Positions 51,054-59,214 of a stretch of DNA of 64,000 bases are shown here, in pieces. The translations under genes were made by a program, and so were the position numbers. The notes under the pieces were generated by a model. That model did not search any database. It was not told where the DNA came from and was given only the letters and a program-made list of their open reading frames with translations. The DNA comes from Bosea sp. PAMC 26642. GTDB taxonomy: Bacteria > Pseudomonadota > Alphaproteobacteria > Rhizobiales > Beijerinckiaceae. The DNA lies in the NCBI RefSeq assembly GCF_001562255.1, contig NZ_CP014301.1, positions 3,472,001-3,536,000 on the forward strand, given 5' to 3'. Position 1 is the stretch's first letter. Each line of letters opens with the position of its first letter.

Positions 51054-51806
51054 ATGAGTGGAAGTCCGAACGCTCGACCGCCGCGCCTCATTGTCGTCGA
51101 TGACGAAGAGCATCTGCGCGACATGGTCGCCGAGTATCTCGAACAGAGCGGATATTCGGTGCGCACCGCCTCCGGAGGCGGCCCGCTCGATCTGCTCTTG
51201 GGGCAGGACGACGCGGATCTGCTTCTTCTTGACGTTCACATGCCCGGCGAGGACGGGCTGTCGATCGCACGGCGTATCCGCGCGGGCAGCACCGTGCCGA
51301 TCATTCTGCTGACCGCGGCCAGCGACATCGTCGACAAGATCGTCGGCCTGGAGATCGGTGCGGACGACTACATGACGAAGCCCTTCGATCTCCGTGAGCT
51401 CAGGGCCCGCGTCCGTGCGCTTTTGCGTCGCCGACACCTGGCGGTTCCGGCAGTCTCGAAAGACGACGTCGCCGAATCCCAGCGCTTGAAGAAGCTTCCA
51501 TTCGGAAAGGTGTTTCTCGACGTCGAAGCCCGCTGTCTTCTGCGCGACGACGGCGCAAGCGAGACGTTGACCGCGATGGAGTTCGACCTGATCCAGGTCT
51601 TCGTCCAGAATCCCGACCGCGTCCTGACGCGCGACCGCCTCCTCGATCTCGCGCATAATCGCGACAACAGCCCGTTCGATCGCAGCATCGACGTTCGCGT
51701 GACGCGCATTCGCAAGAAGATCGAAATCGACCCCGCCAAGCCGCAGACGATCAAGACGGTGCGCGGCGCCGGCTACATCTACACGCCCGGGAAACGGCCG
51801 CTATGA
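51054..51806 (+). CDS. OmpR/PhoB-family response regulator
   Basis: 250 aa from 51054 (MSGSPNARPPRLIVVDDEEH); GGGG and AGGG lie just upstream. Receiver domain with acidic pair D16/D17, phospho-acceptor Asp60 (LLLLDVHMP), Thr in ILLTAAS and Lys in YMTKPFD. A winged-helix output domain ends SIDVRVTRIRKKIEIDP...IKTVRGAGYIY. It binds direct repeats as a dimer when phosphorylated. The kinase gene overlaps by 4 bases, so they are a pair. Confidence 0.94.
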   Translation: MSGSPNARPPRLIVVDDEEHLRDMVAEYLEQSGYSVRTASGGGPLDLLLGQDDADLLLLDVHMPGEDGLSIARRIRAGSTVPIILLTAASDIVDKIVGLEIGADDYMTKPFDLRELRARVRALLRRRHLAVPAVSKDDVAESQRLKKLPFGKVFLDVEARCLLRDDGASETLTAMEFDLIQVFVQNPDRVLTRDRLLDLAHNRDNSPFDRSIDVRVTRIRKKIEIDPAKPQTIKTVRGAGYIYTPGKRPL

Positions 51807-53821
51807 CACCGGTGTCTCCACCTGTTCGCGATAGCCGTTCAAGCGCTCCGACAGGAAACCCTATGCCGGCAAATGATCTCCGGATCATGCAGACATGTCT
51901 CGGCGGCAGCCTCGGCCATGCAGTGTTCCTCGACAGATCCTGCCGTTATCGTTTTGCCAACCGTGAATTTCTCGATTTCATCGGCAAATCCGATGGGGAC
52001 GTCATCGGCCGCGAGGTGTCGGCCGTCCTCGGCGATGCGCTCCACGCGACTTACGCGCAGATGCTGGAGCGCCTGCCTCCGGGCGAAAGCGTCAGGCGCG
52101 AGGGTTGGACGGATTACGGCTCTTTCGGCAGGCGTTACGTCGAGGAACTGATCACGGCCTATCCGCCGGACGGCGATCCCCCGTCAGGGGTCATCGTGTT
52201 CTCGCGCGATCTCACCGAACTCAAAAACCGCGAGCAGGACCTGCTCGAGCGTGTCGAGGCGCAGAACGCCGTAGAGGCCTATCATGCGGTGGTGGTCAAC
52301 ACGGCACTCGACGCCATCGTCGTGATCGACGAAGCCGGCATCGTCGTCGATTTCAACCCCGCTGCCGTCTCGGTTTTCGGCTATAGCCGGGACCAGGCCA
52401 TGGGCTCCCAGATCGCCGACCTGATCATTCCTCCGGCCCTGCGCTCCGCCCATGATTGCGGCATGAAATCCTACCTGGAGAGCGGTGTCAGCCGGGTTCT
52501 CGGCCAGCGTCTGGAACTGGAAGCCCTCCGAGCAGATGGCGGACTGATCCCGATTGAACTGACCATCACCGATGTCACGCGCGGGCCCAAACGCCTGTTC
52601 GCTGCGCATCTTCGCGATCTCACCGCCGCGCGGAAGGCGCAGGCGGAGATCGCGAGCCAACGCGACGCGCTGCATCAGAAGGAGAAGCTCGCAGCGCTGG
52701 GGTCGCTTCTGGCCGGCGTTGCCCACGAGCTCAACAACCCGCTGTCCATCGTCATGGGCCACGCCATGATGCTGCGCGAAAAACTTGCAAACGGGCCGTC
52801 GAGCCTGACGCAGAGCGAGGACTTGGCCAAGCGGAGCGTCAAGATCGAGGAGGCGGCCAACCGCTGCGCCCGCATCGTACGCAGCTTTCTCGATATGGCC
52901 AGGCAGCGGAAGACCGAACGGCAGGCTATCCTGCTGCCGGACCTCGTCGGGAAAGCCCTGGATCTGCTGAGCTACAATCTGCAGAGCTCCGGCGTGATCG
53001 TCGAAACCGACTTTCCCGGCGGCCTGCCGCCGATCTGGGTCGACGGCGACCAGATCCATCAGGTCGTCGTCAATCTGGTGATCAACGCCTGTCAGGCGCT
53101 CGAGGAGAAGGGCGACGGAGACCGCCGCATTCGAATCGCCGCGGAGCCTCTTATCGGCGCCGGAATGGTTCTGCTCGGTATCTCCGACAATGGTCCCGGT
53201 ATTCCGGCCAGCATCCGGTCACGCATCTTCGACCCCTATTTCACGACGAAACCGCAAGGCACCGGTACGGGCATCGGCCTCGCCGTCTCTCGCGGCCTGA
53301 TCGAAGCCCATGGCGGCACGCTGGATATCGACGAGGCATCGACCGGCGGCGCGCGATTCGTGATCCGGTTGCCGGTCGGAGAAAGTACGCCTGGCACCGG
53401 CGACGGTGTGTCATCAAGGGTCGAAGCCGTGCCAGCGGCTGCGAGGCGGCATGTGCTGGTCATCGACGATGAGACGGACATCGCCGAACTTCTCTCGGAC
53501 ATGGCCGGATCGCTGGGCTTCGATGTCTCTGTCGCCGGCAGCGGGCAGGCGGCTAAAGCGCTGCTGGAGCAAGGCGACCTCCCCCTGAGTGCGATCCTGT
53601 GCGATATCCGGATGCCGAACGGCGATGGACCTGCCTTCTATGACTGGCTCAGGGAGACCCGTCCTGAGCTGGCGACCCGGATAGGCTTCGTCACCGGCGA
53701 TACGCTGGGACCGGCGGCCGGTCGCTTTCTGGCGCGCTCCGGCTGCCCGATGATCGAGAAGCCGTTCACGCCCGACGACATCGCGCGGATACTCACGTCC
53801 CTGACGGCGGGGCTCACCTGA
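51803..53821 (+). CDS. Hybrid sensor histidine kinase with two PAS domains
   Basis: 672 aa, no membrane helices, so a cytoplasmic sensor. PAS-like region about 30-140, second PAS 155-275 (DAIVVIDEAGIVVDFNPAA), HisKA with His308 (AGVAHELNNPLS), HATPase with NLVINACQAL, DNGPGIP and GTGTGIGL, then a receiver domain 548-672 with Asp601 (ILCDIRMPNGDG). It phosphorylates its own receiver and/or the OmpR-type regulator encoded in overlap. PAS domains suggest a redox, gas or small-ligand signal; no heme ligand can be assigned. Confidence 0.94.
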   Translation: MTPVSPPVRDSRSSAPTGNPMPANDLRIMQTCLGGSLGHAVFLDRSCRYRFANREFLDFIGKSDGDVIGREVSAVLGDALHATYAQMLERLPPGESVRREGWTDYGSFGRRYVEELITAYPPDGDPPSGVIVFSRDLTELKNREQDLLERVEAQNAVEAYHAVVVNTALDAIVVIDEAGIVVDFNPAAVSVFGYSRDQAMGSQIADLIIPPALRSAHDCGMKSYLESGVSRVLGQRLELEALRADGGLIPIELTITDVTRGPKRLFAAHLRDLTAARKAQAEIASQRDALHQKEKLAALGSLLAGVAHELNNPLSIVMGHAMMLREKLANGPSSLTQSEDLAKRSVKIEEAANRCARIVRSFLDMARQRKTERQAILLPDLVGKALDLLSYNLQSSGVIVETDFPGGLPPIWVDGDQIHQVVVNLVINACQALEEKGDGDRRIRIAAEPLIGAGMVLLGISDNGPGIPASIRSRIFDPYFTTKPQGTGTGIGLAVSRGLIEAHGGTLDIDEASTGGARFVIRLPVGESTPGTGDGVSSRVEAVPAAARRHVLVIDDETDIAELLSDMAGSLGFDVSVAGSGQAAKALLEQGDLPLSAILCDIRMPNGDGPAFYDWLRETRPELATRIGFVTGDTLGPAAGRFLARSGCPMIEKPFTPDDIARILTSLTAGLT

Positions 53822-53850
53822 AGCGGAGCGGGTTCGAAAAAAACGCTCAC

Positions 53851-53898
53851 TGAAACAACTGAAACATTCTCGCCGACTGCGAGAACTCTGACTGAAAC
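53851..53898 (+). promoter_or_regulatory. TGAAAC repeat cluster upstream of the globin gene
   Basis: TGAAAC at 53851, 53860 and 53893. The second and third are 33 bases apart (three times 11); the first two are 9 apart. The cluster ends 52 bases before the globin start, a natural place for an activator site. Confidence 0.45.
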
Positions 53899-53950
53899 AT
53901 CGGCCTGTCATCCCTTGCGAATGATCAAAGTCATCCGGGGGAGATCGGTG

Positions 53951-54394
53951 ATGCACGAAACAGAAATCGTCATGCTGGAAGAAAGCTTTTCAGCCGTGTT
54001 CAGCGTCCGCGACGACGCTGCCGCCCTGTTCTACGAGCGGCTCTTCGCCAACGACCCATCGCTGAAGCGCATGTTCGCTCAGACCGACATGCGCGAGCAG
54101 GGCAAGAAGCTGATGTCGGCCTTGCAGCTCGTCGTGGTCACCATCCGAAAGATCGACACCGTGAAACCCGCTCTGCGGTTTCTCGCCGTCAAGCACGCAG
54201 GCTACGGCGTGCGCGACGAGCACTACGCCACCGTCGGCACCGCTCTCATCGAGACCTTGTCGCTGTTCTTCGGCGAGCGCTTCACGCCTGAGTTGCGGCG
54301 CGTCTGGAGCGAGGCCTATGGCATCGTCAGCACGATCATGATCGATGCCGTCCATGAGCAGCAGGACGCCGAGCCGCTTTCGATCGCCTCCTGA
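53951..54394 (+). CDS. Single-domain bacterial globin
   Basis: 147 aa from 53951 (MHETEIVMLEESFSAVF), with GGGGGAG upstream. Globin fold like the head of flavohaemoglobin: B10 Tyr28 (ALFYERLF), the probable E7 Gln59, proximal His82 in LAVKHAGYGV, then HYATVGTALIETL. No reductase domain. Such globins bind O2 or NO and may detoxify NO or sense oxygen. It follows the hybrid kinase by 129 bases, so a gas- or redox-responsive unit is likely. Confidence 0.9.
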   Translation: MHETEIVMLEESFSAVFSVRDDAAALFYERLFANDPSLKRMFAQTDMREQGKKLMSALQLVVVTIRKIDTVKPALRFLAVKHAGYGVRDEHYATVGTALIETLSLFFGERFTPELRRVWSEAYGIVSTIMIDAVHEQQDAEPLSIAS

Positions 54395-54530
54395 TCAGAT
54401 CGGCCGGCTCTCCCTGCCCTGACGGGGCAGCCGCCGGCAAGAAGATCATCGTTCACCTGCTCAGCTCGCTCCGTTGCCGCAAGGCAACCCGCCTGCTGCG
54501 ACATGTCCCTTCCAAATGAGGTCTTTCATC

Positions 54531-55028
54531 ATGCTCCGTCGCGCCGCACTTCTCTCCATTCTGATCCTGCCGGTCCACCAGGCGGTGGCACTGGACTGCC
54601 GCCTGGACCACGCCACGTATCGGGAGAGCGTATCCGGTGCCGTACTGGCCTTTCAGCCCAAGGACTCGGCCAGGGATGCCGGGATGTCGGTGGGGCCGTT
54701 TCAGATGCGGCTGCCGAACATCTCCGAGACCTTCGAGGGCGATATCGCCTGGAATGCAGGCAGCCATGCGCGGCCCGCAGGGGAAATGGGCCACGCATGT
54801 CTTCGTGACGAAAGCGCGGACGCGAGCGCCTGCCGCCTCTGGGCCGGCAGCGCCTATGGTCTGGGAGACGCAGGAGCAGGCCTGCTGGACGACGCGGATA
54901 TGAGCGCGCCGAAGGCCATCCTGCTCGTCGATTTCGGACGCTCGCTGGCCACGACAAGGGTTCTTGCGAGCGCCAACCCGGGCACGGCCGCCTTCGACGT
55001 GTTCACATTGTCCGAATGCAGGCAGTGA
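54531..55028 (+). CDS. Secreted Cys-containing protein, 165 aa
   Basis: 165 aa from 54531 (MLRRAALLSILILPVHQAVAL), a Sec signal cleaved near VAL/DC; GAGG precedes at nine bases. The mature part has DCRLDHATYRES, SVGPFQMRLPNISETFEG, GHACLRDESADASACRLW and a final LSECRQ, thus about four Cys for disulphides. The family is unknown to me. It lies on the same strand as the globin gene and before another secreted protein. Confidence 0.7.
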   Translation: MLRRAALLSILILPVHQAVALDCRLDHATYRESVSGAVLAFQPKDSARDAGMSVGPFQMRLPNISETFEGDIAWNAGSHARPAGEMGHACLRDESADASACRLWAGSAYGLGDAGAGLLDDADMSAPKAILLVDFGRSLATTRVLASANPGTAAFDVFTLSECRQ

Positions 55029-55135
55029 CGGCCGGATCGACGCGCCCTTGGCGTGAGATCCCGACGAACGGCATTCGCTGCAGCGCCCGTGAAAGCCTTG
55101 ATACAGCACACGGGTGCATGCGTTTGCAGGCAAGA

Positions 55136-56002
55136 ATGAAGTCTATTTCCAGAATTATCGTGCTGCTATGCTTCTTTTCAACCTGCACGACATCGCTGGC
55201 GGGCGAGGCGAGCTATCATCCATCCTGGTCGGTGAAGCTCGCAAAGGCGGTACAGGGCCGCCGCAGCGTGACTTATCTTGATCTGTTCAAACAGATCATG
55301 CCGGATATTTCCCTCGGCGAAAACGGTGCGACGGCAAAGAGCGTCATCGCGATCCGGCATATCGCCGGAGCCGACGCTGGCGGCACGATCGCAACCCCGG
55401 TTCACATCCGATCGTTTCAGACAGTGAATTTCGTCGAAGGTGGCAAGAAGCGCATCGCGCTTCTCGCGCCGCTGGATACCGGGACCGACGACGCGGAGCG
55501 CCCTGCATTGCTGGCGGTCTTCGACGATGGCGACCTCCCGAAGCTTCTGGATGCCGTCGATGTCGGCATGGACAGACTGACGGGCTTCGTCATTCCAGCG
55601 CTCGTGCAGATCGGCAAGGGCGATCAGGCCATCGTGACGAGAAGCCAGCACTTCAACTCGAACGAAAGTTACGCGAGAACCGCATTGGTTTTCATGCGCG
55701 GCGCCCGAATTGTGCTCGTCGATACCTTCTCGACCTATGGGGTAAGGTTCTGCGGCGTCGAAGAGACCCAGACCCTGTCGTTCAAGGGACTGGCTTCCGA
55801 CAGGAAGCGGTACAAGGATGTCGCGGTCCGCGTGACGCATAAGAGGGCCGTCGCGGCAAAGCAGTGCGCCGGCGAAAAGCCGCGACCGCCGTTCGTTCGC
55901 GCCATCAGCGCCATCTACGCGTGGGACGGGGACAAGGCGAGGTTCGTGCCCGGATCCGATGCGATAAAGCGCCTGGAAAAACGCAACTCCGAACAGTTCT
56001 GA
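55136..56002 (+). CDS. Secreted protein of unknown function, 288 aa
   Basis: 288 aa from 55136 (MKSISRIIVLLCFFSTCTTSLAGE), a signal peptide (possibly a lipobox-like FSTC). The mature part is mixed alpha/beta with RSVTYLDLFKQIMPDIS, KRIALLAPLDTGTDDAERPA, ALVFMRGARIVLVDTFSTYGV and a Lys/Arg-rich C-terminus. I do not recognise the family. It is the last plus-strand gene of the two-component/globin neighbourhood, converging with the aldehyde dehydrogenase. Confidence 0.65.
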   Translation: MKSISRIIVLLCFFSTCTTSLAGEASYHPSWSVKLAKAVQGRRSVTYLDLFKQIMPDISLGENGATAKSVIAIRHIAGADAGGTIATPVHIRSFQTVNFVEGGKKRIALLAPLDTGTDDAERPALLAVFDDGDLPKLLDAVDVGMDRLTGFVIPALVQIGKGDQAIVTRSQHFNSNESYARTALVFMRGARIVLVDTFSTYGVRFCGVEETQTLSFKGLASDRKRYKDVAVRVTHKRAVAAKQCAGEKPRPPFVRAISAIYAWDGDKARFVPGSDAIKRLEKRNSEQF

Positions 56003-56055
56003 ACTCGACGCCTTTGAAATCGACCGTCGCTGCGCCTTTGCGCAATGTGCGCTGC

Positions 56056-57438
56056 TCAGCTCCGGCGCATCATGATCATCTTTTCCTGCGTCATGTCGCG
56101 CATGGTGAAGGGGATGCCGCCGGTGCCGTAGCCGGATTCGCGGCGCCCGGCGAAGGGCATCCAGTCGGTGCGGAAGGTGGTCGGATCGTTGATCATCACG
56201 GCCGAGGCATCGAGCTGGTTGGCCGCGCGCATGGCGATATCGATGTCCTGAGCGAAGATGCTGGCCTGGAAGGCGACCGGCAGGGCGTTCGCCTGCGCGA
56301 TGGCGTCATCGAGCTTCACATAAGGGTAGATGCACACCACCGGCCCGAAGATTTCGAGCTGAGAAACCTTGGCATCTGTCGGCGGCGCAACCAGCACCGT
56401 CGGTTCCAGCGTCGTCTCCGAGAGCCGCCCGCCGCCGAGGGCGAGCCGCGCGCCACCCGTGACGGCTTCGTCGATCCAGGATGCGATCCTGTCGGCCTCC
56501 TTGGGCAGGATCAGCGGGCCGACCTCGGTGTCCTTCAGGGCGGGGTCGCCGGTCTTCAGCGCCTTCACACGCGCAACGAGCCGCTCGGTGAAGTTGCCTG
56601 CAATGTCCTGATGCACGAAGATGCGCTGGGTGGACACGCAGACCTGACCGGCATGATAGTAGCCGCCCTTGACGATCGGCTCGATGATCTTGCCGAGATC
56701 GGCGCTGCGGTCGACGATAGCGGGCGCTGCGCCGCCATGCTCCAAGGCCGAGCGCGCGCCATGCGCCAGCTTGGAATGCAGATACCAGCCCACCTTGGCA
56801 GAGCCGATGAAGCTAAGGAAGGCGACGCGCGGATCGGTGGCGAGCTTTTCGGCGAGTTCTGTCGTCTCGGGGATGAAGCTCTGGCACCACGCTTCCGGCA
56901 GCCCGGCCTCATGGACAAGCGCGACGAAGTCGAGACAGGAGAGCGGCGTCGTCCCAGCCGGCTTGATGATGACCGGGCAGCCGACCGCGATCGCCGGCAC
57001 GACCTGATGCACGATCAGGTTCAGCGGGTGGTTGAAGGCGGAGATCGCCGCAACGATGCCGATCGGCTCTTTCGTCGTGAAGGCCCAGCGGTCGATGGCG
57101 GCGGGCGACAATCCCATCGGAATCTCCCGCCCGGCAAAGTTGCGTAGCTCGTCGGCGGCGTTGTGGACGCCGTCGATCGCGCGCGTCACCTCGACGATCG
57201 CATCAGGCAAAGGCTTGCCGCCTTCACGCGCGATCTGCAGCGCAAGATGGTCGCGCTTGCCCTCGACCAAAGCGGCCAGACGTCGCAGGATCGCCATGCG
57301 CTGGTGCGGCTTGAGCCAGCCGTCGCGGTCGCGGAAGACGCGCTGCGCCGCCTGAAACTTGGCCTCCAGCGCGGCTGCATCATCGGTCGCGATCTCGGTG
57401 ATCGCGACGCGGTCGAAGGCCTGGACGACCTGTAGCAT
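56056..57438 (-). CDS. Aldehyde dehydrogenase family protein
   Basis: 460 aa. NAD(P)-dependent dehydrogenase: ISAFNHPLNLIVHQVVPAIAVGC in two parts, IIKPAGTTPLS (cofactor Lys), FIGSAKVG, general base Glu233 in EHGGAAP and nucleophile Cys267 in AGQVCVSTQRI. The order of features is nearest to succinate-semialdehyde and phosphonoacetaldehyde dehydrogenase types. The substrate is unknown. Only 14 bases separate it from the upstream acetolactate-synthase-like gene. Confidence 0.93.
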   Translation of the reverse strand: MLQVVQAFDRVAITEIATDDAAALEAKFQAAQRVFRDRDGWLKPHQRMAILRRLAALVEGKRDHLALQIAREGGKPLPDAIVEVTRAIDGVHNAADELRNFAGREIPMGLSPAAIDRWAFTTKEPIGIVAAISAFNHPLNLIVHQVVPAIAVGCPVIIKPAGTTPLSCLDFVALVHEAGLPEAWCQSFIPETTELAEKLATDPRVAFLSFIGSAKVGWYLHSKLAHGARSALEHGGAAPAIVDRSADLGKIIEPIVKGGYYHAGQVCVSTQRIFVHQDIAGNFTERLVARVKALKTGDPALKDTEVGPLILPKEADRIASWIDEAVTGGARLALGGGRLSETTLEPTVLVAPPTDAKVSQLEIFGPVVCIYPYVKLDDAIAQANALPVAFQASIFAQDIDIAMRAANQLDASAVMINDPTTFRTDWMPFAGRRESGYGTGGIPFTMRDMTQEKMIMMRRS

Positions 57439-57452
57439 GACGCGTCTCCTGA

Positions 57453-59108
57453 TCAGGCGAGCTGGATATCGGGGCTGCGGTTGCGCAGTTCCTCGACCAG
57501 CACGCGCGTATTCTCGGAATAATCGATCGGAATCTCGACGAGATGCACCCCGCCGCCCGCGAAGGCGGCGTCCAGCGTCGGCACCAGCTCCTCGACGGCG
57601 GTGACCCGCGATCCCTTGGCGCCATAGGCCTGGGCATAGCGGACGAAATCCGGGTTGCCGAAGGTCATCCCGAAATCGGGGAAGTTGTCGACCGACTGCT
57701 TCCAGCGGATCATGCCATAGGCGTTGTCGTTGAGGATGACGACGACGAGGTTCAATCTCAGCCGGACGGCGGTTTCCATCTCCTGCGAGTTCATCATGAA
57801 GCCGCCATCGCCACAGACCGCCATGACGCGGCGCTCGGGGTAGAGCATCGCCGCCATCATCGCCGAGGGCAGCCCTGCGCCCATCGTCGCCAGCGCATTG
57901 TCGAGCAGCAGCGTGTTGGCGACATGGGTGCGGTAGTTCCGGGCGAACCAGATCTTGTACATGCCGTTGTCGAGGCAGACGATGCCGTCCTCCGGCATGA
58001 CCTGGCGGACATCATGGACGATGCGCTGCGGCGTGATCGGGAAGCGTTCTTCCTCCGCACGGTCGTTGATCTTGGCCAGGATTGTCTGGCGCATCTCCAG
58101 CATCGACGGATCGGCTTCGAGCTTGCCCTCGAGCCGGTCGGCCAAACCCGTCACGGTCGCGCCGATATCGCCGATCACCTCGGCATCGGGGTGGTAGACC
58201 TGTTCGACATTGGCCGATTGATAGCCGATATGGATCACCTTCGAGCCGCCGGCGCTCTTCATCAGGAAGGGCGGCTTCTCGATCGTGTCATGACCGATCG
58301 CGACGATCAGGTCGGCATGGTCGACGGCCTGGTGGACGTAATCGCGCTCCGAGAGCGCAGCCGTGCCCATATAGAGGTTCGAGCCGCCGGTAACGGCGCC
58401 CTTGCCCATCTGCGTGTTGAAGAACGGCAGCCGGGTTCGCCGCACGAAGGACGAGAGCTCTTCCACGAGGCGCGGCCGGTTCCCGGCGGCACCGATCATG
58501 ACGAGCGGGCGCTTCGCCGCCAGGATCATCTCCGCCGCTCTGTCCAGTGCCGAGCCCTGCGCGATCGGCCGCTCCAGCGGGTGAATCGGGATCAACGACG
58601 CATCGTCGAATTCCTCGGCCGCCACATCCTCGGGCAGTTCCAGATGGACCGGTCCCGGGCGCTCCTCCATCGCCACCCGAAAGGCGTCGCGCACCACCGA
58701 GGCGATACTGGCGGCGCTGACGATCTGGCGCGTCATTTTGGTCAGCGGCTTCATCGAGGCGACGACATCCACGATCTGGAAGCGCGCCTGCTTGGCGGTC
58801 ATGATCGCCTTCTGCCCGGTGATCATGATCATCGGCATGGCGCCCAGATGTGCGTAGGCCGCCCCGGTCGAGAAGTTGAGCGCACCCGGACCCAGCGTCG
58901 CGATGCAGACGCCGGGCTTGCCGGTCAGCCGGCCATGGGTCGCCGCCATGAAGGCGGCGGCCTGCTCGTGCCGCGTCAGGATCAGCTTGATCTTGGACGT
59001 CCGCAGGGACTCGAGAACGTCGAGGTTCTCCTCGCCCGGCACGCCGAAAATGCGATCGACGCCCTCGTTCTCGAGCGCCGCTACAAGGAGATCAGAGCCC
59101 TTCGGCAT
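57453..59108 (-). CDS. Thiamine-diphosphate enzyme, acetolactate-synthase-like
   Basis: 551 aa from 59108 (MPKGSDLLVAALENEGVD); the open frame extends upstream without need. It has the catalytic Glu in TRHEQAAAFMAA, GPGALNFSTG, and the ThDP motif GDGGFMMNSQEM followed by NDNAYGMIRWKQ. No regulatory subunit gene is adjacent, so it is like catabolic acetolactate synthases or related carboligases. With alcohol and aldehyde dehydrogenases in the same transcript it could make or use short-chain carbonyl compounds. Confidence 0.88.
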   Translation of the reverse strand: MPKGSDLLVAALENEGVDRIFGVPGEENLDVLESLRTSKIKLILTRHEQAAAFMAATHGRLTGKPGVCIATLGPGALNFSTGAAYAHLGAMPMIMITGQKAIMTAKQARFQIVDVVASMKPLTKMTRQIVSAASIASVVRDAFRVAMEERPGPVHLELPEDVAAEEFDDASLIPIHPLERPIAQGSALDRAAEMILAAKRPLVMIGAAGNRPRLVEELSSFVRRTRLPFFNTQMGKGAVTGGSNLYMGTAALSERDYVHQAVDHADLIVAIGHDTIEKPPFLMKSAGGSKVIHIGYQSANVEQVYHPDAEVIGDIGATVTGLADRLEGKLEADPSMLEMRQTILAKINDRAEEERFPITPQRIVHDVRQVMPEDGIVCLDNGMYKIWFARNYRTHVANTLLLDNALATMGAGLPSAMMAAMLYPERRVMAVCGDGGFMMNSQEMETAVRLRLNLVVVILNDNAYGMIRWKQSVDNFPDFGMTFGNPDFVRYAQAYGAKGSRVTAVEELVPTLDAAFAGGGVHLVEIPIDYSENTRVLVEELRNRSPDIQLA

Positions 59109-59214
59109 GGCGGCATGTCCTTCTTTCCAAGGTGAGAGGTAGAGATCGGCCAGCGCGTTTTCGAGCATCCGGCAACGCAGGTCCGTCCCCATGCCGCCGG
59201 GGTGTCGAGCACCC

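Noticed and set aside
57543..59135. 530-codon open frame antisense to the acetolactate-synthase-like gene
   Set aside because: Same reason: a codon-bias shadow of a firmly identified enzyme gene.
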